This document shows positions 7,388 to 12,018 of a DNA stretch of 12,018 nucleotides, piece by piece; the first letter of the stretch is position 1, and each line of letters begins with the position of its first letter. The position numbers and the translations under genes are program-made. This stretch comes from CAWEHT01 sp963808455 (lineage in GTDB: Bacteria; Chloroflexota; Anaerolineae; CG2-30-64-16). Where the stretch lies: positions 1-12,018 of the forward strand of contig CAWEHT010000380.1 in the NCBI GenBank assembly GCA_963808455.1, in the 5' to 3' direction. The notes under the pieces were generated by a model. That model made no database searches. It saw only the letters and a program-made list of their open reading frames with translations, and was not told where the DNA came from.

Positions 7388-9417
7388 CGACCAGAGCCGC
7401 AGCCGGTGACTGGGCCAGCCGGGCACCGGCGCCACGCAGGGCGTTTACGCCACAGTGGCTCAATGACCTCAATATTGCTGCCAAGCTGACGTTGGCGTTT
7501 GGCCTGTTGGTCATGTTGAGCTTTGTGCTCGGCGGCCTATCGCTGCTGGATTCCGTGAGGATCGCGCGTGCCATAAACCGCGTCGATAATTTCCGGGCGC
7601 CGGCCGTGCTCGCCGCCTCGCGGTCCCAGGCCGATTTGCTGAGGATGTTGTCTGACGTACACGTCTACCTGGCGCTGGGCGACCAGCAGTTCGAGGACCG
7701 TTACGTGACGGACAGCCGGACATTCGAGGCCGACATCAATCAGCTGGATGCGCTATCGAGCCAGCTCACCGATGCCGACAGGGCGCGCCTCGCCACCCTG
7801 AAAACGGCTTACAGCCAGTGGTCGCCGCTGCCGGACACGCTGTTTGACTTGCGCAACAACCAGCTCGAACGGGAGCCAGCGTACATGACCCTGGCCACCG
7901 ACGGTCTTCTTCGCGGCGGCACCATCCTGATCGATACCAACACGATCATCGAGGAGCAGGCGCAGCGCCCGGCCTCGGCCGCCGTCGTGAGCCAGACGGT
8001 GGACCTGGCCCAGTTTCAGGGCTATTTTGCCGGGACGCTGGCCGGGCTGCGCGAGTATGTCAGCACGCGGAACCTGGTCTACCGCGGCGAATACGAGGCC
8101 AATAGCGTCCTGGCCCAGGCCGCCTGGGCCCGCGTCAGCGCCGACAAGGACGCACTGACCCCCAGCCAGCAAGCCACTTTGGCCAAGGTTGACCAGAACA
8201 TGAAGGCGTTCATGCTTCTCCCGGCCCCGATGTTCAAAGTGCTGGAGAGCCCCGATTGGCGAACCGACCTGGCTCTGTTCCAGACCAAGGCTGTGCCGCT
8301 TGCAGATACGATGTCGCAAGCGTTGGATGAGACGACGGCCGAGCAACAGTCGCTTCTGCAGGCGGAGCTGGCGGCCGGGAGCCAGGCGCTGGCGGACGCT
8401 AACCGCCGGACGCTGGCCGGCGGGGTTATCGGCTGCCTGCTGGCTATCGCGATGGCGCTGGCCTTCCGCGGCAATATCGCCGGCCCGGTGCGCCGCCTGA
8501 CGGCGGTGGCGGAACAGATCGGCGCCGGCGACCTGGCCGCCCAGGCGCCGGTGGAGTCGCGCGACGAGATCGGCACGCTGGCGCGGACCTTCAACGGTAT
8601 GACCGGCCAGCTGCGCCACACCCTGACCCAGATCCGTAAAGAAAAGAAACGGGCCGATGACTTGCTCGGCGTGGTCATCCCGATCGGCGTCGAGCTGTCT
8701 GCCGAGCACGACTTCAACAAGCTGCTCGAAGAAATCGTGCTGCAGGCCCAATCATTTTGCCGCGCCGAGGCCGGGTACCTCTTGCTGCGCCAGGGCGATG
8801 CCACCTTGCAGTTCGTGATCGCCAGGAATGAGATCCTCGGCCAGGCCGCTGGCGGGACCAGCGGCCTGGAAGTCACGAGCCTCCCCCTGCCCTTGCACGC
8901 CGGGGCCCGGGAGACCGGTTGGAGCCATCCGGCGGCGCAGGTGGCATTGCAAGGCGCCCCCGTCAACATCGCCGACGTCTACGCGGGTGACGGAGAGACC
9001 TATCCGGACCTCGTGGCCTTCGATGAGGAGCACGGCTACCATCATCAGGCTGTGTTGGCCTTGCCCTTGAAGAACAGCCAGGCTGAGGTCGTGGGCGTGC
9101 TGGAGCTGGTCAACGTGCGGGACCCGGAAACAGGCCAGGTCGTGAGCTTCGACACGAACCTCCAGGAGATGATGGAGTCGCTCTCGTCTCTGGCCAGCGT
9201 CGCCTTGGAGGCGTATATCCGTGAGCAAGGCCTGCGCAAGGAGATCCAGGAACTGCGCATCGTGGTTGACGCCGCCCAGCGCGAGAAGCAGGTGCGCGAG
9301 ATCGTTGACACCGACTTCTTCCAGGACCTGCAAACCAAGGTGCGCACCCTGCGCGGCCGGGCATCCCGTCCCGCCGACGACGTCCCCGGTGCCCCGGCGC
9401 CGGCAGGGTCCAGCTGA
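7384..9417 (+). CDS. Membrane sensor protein: TM - extracytoplasmic domain - TM - HAMP - GAF - coiled coil, no catalytic domain
   Basis: This 677-residue intact gene starts at ATG 7384, which forms an ATGA overlap with the stop of the binding-protein gene; this is preferred to an in-frame ATG at 7351. Order: a cytoplasmic N-terminus with basic residues; TM1 at about 33-56 (LTLAFGLLVMLSFVLGGLSL); a mostly helical extracytoplasmic domain of about 285 residues resembling chemoreceptor-type helical bundles; TM2 at about 343-361 (GGVIGCLLAIAMALAF); HAMP at about 362-414, with its conserved pattern in GPVRRLTAVAEQIGAGDL and SRDEIGTLARTFNGM; a linker helix; a GAF domain at about 444-611 (LLEEIVLQAQSFCRAEAGYL, then VLALPLKNSQAEVVGVLELV); and a coiled coil to about 657 (IQELRIVVDAAQREKQV, DTDFFQDLQTKVRTLR). 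There is no histidine kinase, cyclase, GGDEF/EAL or methyl-accepting region. It probably passes an outside signal to a partner through HAMP, GAF and coil. The GAF ligand is unknown. Confidence 0.9.
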   Translation: MTTRAAAGDWASRAPAPRRAFTPQWLNDLNIAAKLTLAFGLLVMLSFVLGGLSLLDSVRIARAINRVDNFRAPAVLAASRSQADLLRMLSDVHVYLALGDQQFEDRYVTDSRTFEADINQLDALSSQLTDADRARLATLKTAYSQWSPLPDTLFDLRNNQLEREPAYMTLATDGLLRGGTILIDTNTIIEEQAQRPASAAVVSQTVDLAQFQGYFAGTLAGLREYVSTRNLVYRGEYEANSVLAQAAWARVSADKDALTPSQQATLAKVDQNMKAFMLLPAPMFKVLESPDWRTDLALFQTKAVPLADTMSQALDETTAEQQSLLQAELAAGSQALADANRRTLAGGVIGCLLAIAMALAFRGNIAGPVRRLTAVAEQIGAGDLAAQAPVESRDEIGTLARTFNGMTGQLRHTLTQIRKEKKRADDLLGVVIPIGVELSAEHDFNKLLEEIVLQAQSFCRAEAGYLLLRQGDATLQFVIARNEILGQAAGGTSGLEVTSLPLPLHAGARETGWSHPAAQVALQGAPVNIADVYAGDGETYPDLVAFDEEHGYHHQAVLALPLKNSQAEVVGVLELVNVRDPETGQVVSFDTNLQEMMESLSSLASVALEAYIREQGLRKEIQELRIVVDAAQREKQVREIVDTDFFQDLQTKVRTLRGRASRPADDVPGAPAPAGSS

Positions 9418-9550
9418 CGCTCGCCCGGCGCGGAGGCTGCCCCGTCCGCTGCCGGCAGCGCTGGACATGCTCGCAAATCGGTCGCCGAACAGGCTTGCGT
9501 TCCGTCCTCGATGGCATCCCTTATTAGCAACGCCGGTATCGTGCCGGCCA

Positions 9551-9594
9551 CGTCAGGGAGCGCCGGGCGCCTGAGCACCCGGCGCTCCCTGACG
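9551..9594. terminator. Bidirectional terminator hairpin, 17-bp perfect stem
   Basis: CGTCAGGGAGCGCCGGG (9551-9567) pairs perfectly with CCCGGCGCTCCCTGACG (9578-9594) around a 10-base loop. It stands between two convergent genes: 134 bases after the HAMP-GAF stop and 32 bases beyond the stop of the minus-strand gene. No T-run follows on either strand. Position and stability make a shared terminator the simplest reading. The rest of 9418-9625 shows nothing recognisable. Confidence 0.7.
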
Positions 9595-9625
9595 GGATGA
9601 ACACCGATAGACGGAACCCCCGGCC

Positions 9626-10139
9626 CTACTGGTTGCCGAATTGGGCCTGGAATGCCCCGGGGGCCCAGGGGGTGACCGAGAATGTATAATTGAAGTCGCA
9701 GCCTACCAGCTCGCGGGCTTCCGTGGTCTCCACGTAAAGTGTCTGATCGGCCCCATTGTTCCACCACCAGATCTCCGCGTCATTGGCGAAGTAGTGGTCA
9801 TTCGCCGCCAACAGGTTGCCGCCCTCGTCATAGAGATGCAGGACCGGGACGGCAGGGCTGGCGCCGGGAGCGGCGTCGATTTGGTAGACATAACCGGCCT
9901 GGGCGTCGAACTTGGCCCAGTGATGGTCGTCCGTTGAGAAGGGCAGGATGAAAACGTGATATTCTGGTCCCGACACGACGTGGGCCAGCGTCATCTGGTC
10001 ATCGGGTTGATACGTATCCATGCAAGTGCTCGACCGCGAGCTGGCCGTGGTGCTGGCCATGGCGCCCTCGGCAAGCGGAGCCATAGGCAGCAGGAAGAGA
10101 ACAATCAGAATAGACCTGCGCCAGGACTGGCAGCTTCAT
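9626..10139 (-). CDS. Small secreted protein with a PPC-like beta-sandwich domain, frame break in the signal peptide
   Basis: An open frame from 10084 down to 9626 (152 residues) lacks a convincing start. Upstream on the minus strand, GGAGG (10151-10147) precedes an ATG at 10139 by seven bases. From that ATG the frame gives MKLP. After one base is dropped near 10127 it continues SWRRSILIVLFLLPMAPLAEGAMA, a clear Sec signal peptide that joins the long frame. The true gene therefore probably starts at 10139 with one frame break. The mature part (WAKFDAQAGYVYQIDAA, VLHLYDEGGNLLAANDHY, ADQTLYVETTE, FNYTFSVT) follows the strand pattern of bacterial pre-peptidase C-terminal (PPC) domains, which are extracellular beta-sandwiches often attached to secreted enzymes. 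Here the domain stands alone. Two cysteines (STCMD, VGCDF) may form a disulfide. Function unknown. Confidence 0.7.
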
Positions 10140-10146
10140 CAACTGA

Positions 10147-10151
10147 CCTCC
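10147..10151 (-). promoter_or_regulatory. Shine-Dalgarno site that sets the start of the PPC-like gene
   Basis: On the minus strand GGAGG lies seven bases before the ATG at 10139-10137. It is the best ribosome-binding site in the neighbourhood, and no ATG, GTG or TTG exists in the main frame between the upstream TGA and the signal-peptide core. It therefore argues for a start at 10139 and a one-base frame break inside the signal-peptide coding region. Confidence 0.6.
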
Positions 10152-10265
10152 ATTGGGACGTATTTGCCCTTTGCAACCAACCGCACAACCCGCATGGCGC
10201 CCGGCAGGTAGGGGCCTGTGGCGCGCCGTTGTCTACGGTAAATACGAACATACTCATGAGATTTA

Positions 10266-10283
10266 GTACGCAAGCGTGCCTAC
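10266..10283. promoter_or_regulatory. Interrupted dyad, possible operator or activator site
   Basis: The pattern GTA-n-GCA-n4-TGC-n-TAC spans 18 bases with six of six arm positions matching in each half. It lies 40 bases upstream of the -10 hexamer at 10323, in the 240-base divergent region between the PPC-like gene and the DUF5671-like gene. An 8-base palindrome, CTCATGAG, sits just before it (10253-10260). Such symmetric sites are typical of dimeric helix-turn-helix regulators. No regulator gene is in the window. Confidence 0.3.
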
Positions 10284-10322
10284 AAAGCGCAGACAAAGCT
10301 TCCATCCCGCGCCGGTTAGGGG

Positions 10323-10328
10323 TATAAT
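10323..10328 (+). promoter_or_regulatory. -10 hexamer TATAAT upstream of the DUF5671-like genes
   Basis: A perfect TATAAT occurs in otherwise GC-rich DNA, 52 bases before the start codon at 10380. The -35 region is weak at 17-18 bp spacing (TTCCAT or CTTCCA), which could mean dependence on an activator. The dyad at 10266-10283 is a candidate activator site. A strong ribosome-binding site, AAGGAGAT (10369-10376), follows on the same transcript. Confidence 0.5.
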
Positions 10329-10379
10329 AAGGGTCATCGCCCGGGCTATGGCACGCCTGGGACGCAAGAAGGAGATCCT

Positions 10380-11748
10380 ATGCCCGCAGTTCGCCGTCTG
10401 TACCTATACCTGGCCGCTCTCATCGGCTTGTTGGCGTTGCTTGCCGGGCTAATCGGTGGCAGCGTGGCGCTGCTCGGGGCCTTGTTGAGCGGCACCCCGT
10501 GGCCGGGAAGCTGGGCGGCTTTGGCCCAGAGCGCCCTGGGCCGCTGGGCCGCGGCTCGTGCTGATCAGCGGCCCCCTCTGGGCGGGCCATTGGTTTCTGG
10601 CGGCTCGGGCCGCAGGCCGGGGCCCGGCAGGCGCTGCAGAGCGCAGGGCTCCGGCGCGAAAGGCGCACTTATACGTCGGGCAGTTAGGGGCGCTCCTGGC
10701 GCTGCTCTGGCAGGCCGGCATGCTGCTCAACGACCTGGCACTTCAGGTCGTGCCCGGTGCGCCTGGCGGCGCGACGGCGCCCGGCCGGCCGGCCGGGGCT
10801 CTGTCGTCGCTGCTAGGATGCACCTTCGCCCTGGCTTTCTTGTCGCACCTCCGCACGTTGGCCTACCGTGACGGCGACGTAGGGCACGAATACGGCGCCG
10901 GCGCAAGCTGGCGGCGGCTTTACGATTACACATCAGCCTTTATCGGCACGGCCCTGGCCGCAGGCGGGGCGGCCGGGGTCTTGAGTTACGCTCTCGGCTT
11001 CGCCGGCCAGGCCCTTTTCGGCTCGGCGCCGGCTTCCACGGCCGGCTTGGGCGCTGTGGCCGTCTTCCTGCCGCCGGCCCCGAGCCTGGCCGCCTTCGTG
11101 CTCGGCGTGCCCCTTGTCCTGGCGGCCTGGCGCCGGATCGAGTGGAACACAGCGGACGACGCTTCCGGCGGGGAGGCCAACTGGCCCGGCCGCAAGCTGC
11201 TGCTTTACGCCGGCCAGCTGGCCGGCGTTGCCCTGACCGTGCTGAGCGTGATATCGCTCCTCGTCGCTGCCGGGCACATCTTGCAGCTCGACCAGGGGCC
11301 CCAGGGCATCCGCGTGGGCCTGGCGACCGCGGAGGGCGGCACGTTCTGGGTCGCATCGCTGGCCTCCGCCCTCGTCCGATTCCTCGCCTTCTTCCCTCTG
11401 GGGCGCGTGCTCTGGCGTTGGTTTGGTAGCGCGGTGACGGGCGACCTGGCCTGGGCGCCGGAGACGCCAGGCGCTGCGATCTTGCGCCGCCTGTACTTCT
11501 ACCTGGCCTCGGCCATCACCCTGGCTGTCGCCTGGTATGGCGGGATGCAGTTGCTGGCGGTGGCGGTTCTGGTTGCGCTTGGCGGGTCTGCGGGAGGCGG
11601 CCTTGTCTCTGCCGTTGCCGTCCCGGCGCTTGGCCTCCAAGGGGCGCTTTTGGGGGCTGCCTTCCTGATCCCCGCCTGCTTCGCCTGGTGGTGGCATTGG
11701 TGCCGCCGCCGAGAACTGGGCGTGGCAGCCCGGCCCGGCAGGCCATGA
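10380..11748 (+). CDS. Polytopic membrane protein with five DUF5671-like repeats, one frame break
   Basis: The start at 10380 has a strong ribosome-binding site (GGAG at 10371-10374, five bases before the ATG). The N-terminal frame reads MPAVRRLYLYLAALIGLLAL, then breaks near 10550. The protein resumes as RLVLISGPLWAGHWFL in the frame that runs to 11748 and continues the same domain, so the two pieces are one gene of about 455 residues. It consists of five similar units starting near 10392 (RRLYLYLAAL), 10657 (RKAHLYVGQL), 10912 (RRLYDYTSAF), 11191 (RKLLLYAGQL) and 11485 (RRLYFYLASA). Each is a basic start followed by several hydrophobic helices. Units 1, 3 and 5 share RRLY; units 2 and 4 share RK-LY-GQL. 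This fits DUF5671, a membrane domain common in Chloroflexota whose function is unknown. Its stop overlaps the next start (ATGA, 11745-11748). Confidence 0.75.
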
Positions 11749-12018
11749 GGAACGGGCTTCACTCACGTGTAAGATTTACCTGCATGGCGTGAGCATTGGG
11801 GCAGCGGTCGTGGTGATCGCCCGTGCCGCCGCTGTGATCTATCGAGCGCCAGGCCGGCCCCTCGGGCCGCCGGCAGGACAGAGTTGCCGGGCAACGACTT
11901 CCTGAGCGCCCTGGCCGGGCTGGGAGTCCGGCCCATTCTGCTTGCGCTGCTCTGGTGGATCGGCCATGCGCTGGTGCTGCGCCAGGACGCCCGGTTGCAG
12001 GCCGGAACAGGGACGGGC
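11745..12018 (+). pseudogene. Second DUF5671-like membrane protein, frame-disrupted and cut by the window end
   Basis: ATG 11745 overlaps the stop of the previous gene (ATGA). Its own frame gives MRNGLHSRV and stops early. The frame one base back continues KIYLHGVSIGAAVVVIARAA, and after a second shift near 11880 a third frame gives LPGNDFLSALAGLGVRPI and LLALLWWIGHALVLRQDAR to the window end. The pieces together look like one more unit of the same kind as the repeats in the preceding protein: a basic residue plus LY start, then hydrophobic helices and a W-x-x-G-H motif like PLWAGHWFL. Tandem genes of this type are probably co-transcribed. Because the 3' part is missing, total length and repeat number cannot be judged. 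Confidence 0.5.

Noticed and set aside
10253..10260. CTCATGAG palindrome as an independent operator
   Set aside because: An 8-base palindrome is expected by chance in a window of this size; it is mentioned only with the longer adjacent dyad.

Overview
The window is GC-rich bacterial DNA, most likely from a Chloroflexota organism of the class Anaerolineae. That is an inference from gene content: a lipoprotein solute-binding protein with a Thr/Pro linker, repeated DUF5671-type membrane proteins, and a HAMP-GAF sensor with a characteristic coiled-coil tail. No rRNA, tRNA, CRISPR array, integrase or insertion sequence was seen.

Positions 1-3456 hold the 3' end of a respiratory complex I (nuo) operon: the last 32 codons of nuoL, complete nuoM (ATGA overlap with nuoL) and complete nuoN. 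These are the antiporter-like, proton-pumping membrane subunits. NuoN carries an unusual Pro/Ala/Gly-rich insert of about 125 residues between its last two membrane helices.

Positions 3726-5129 encode a secreted protein with seven recurring G-(W/Y)-A-V-G-G-like motifs, probably a seven-bladed beta-propeller, with two frame breaks. A 449-base non-coding stretch follows. It holds three inverted repeats, one of them a 13-bp perfect hairpin, and an extended -10 promoter.

Positions 5579-9417 form a two-gene unit. A lipoprotein of the family-5 (oligopeptide/dipeptide type) solute-binding group, with four frame breaks, overlaps by ATGA a membrane sensor (TM - extracytoplasmic domain - TM - HAMP - GAF - coiled coil) that has no catalytic output domain. 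No permease or ATPase gene lies beside them. The binding protein may therefore feed a sensor rather than a transporter.

Positions 9551-9594 form a 17-bp perfect hairpin between convergent genes. On the minus strand, 9626-10139 encodes a small secreted PPC-like beta-sandwich protein. From 10323 to the window end there is a promoter, then a polytopic membrane protein made of five DUF5671-like repeats, overlapped by ATGA with a second DUF5671-like gene that runs off the end.

A cross-cutting feature is about ten single-base frame breaks spread over five genes, while nuoM, nuoN and the HAMP-GAF gene are intact. Recognisable protein continues across each break, and most lie in or next to short homopolymers. 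Assembly or sequencing error is a serious possibility, with genuine decay as the alternative.
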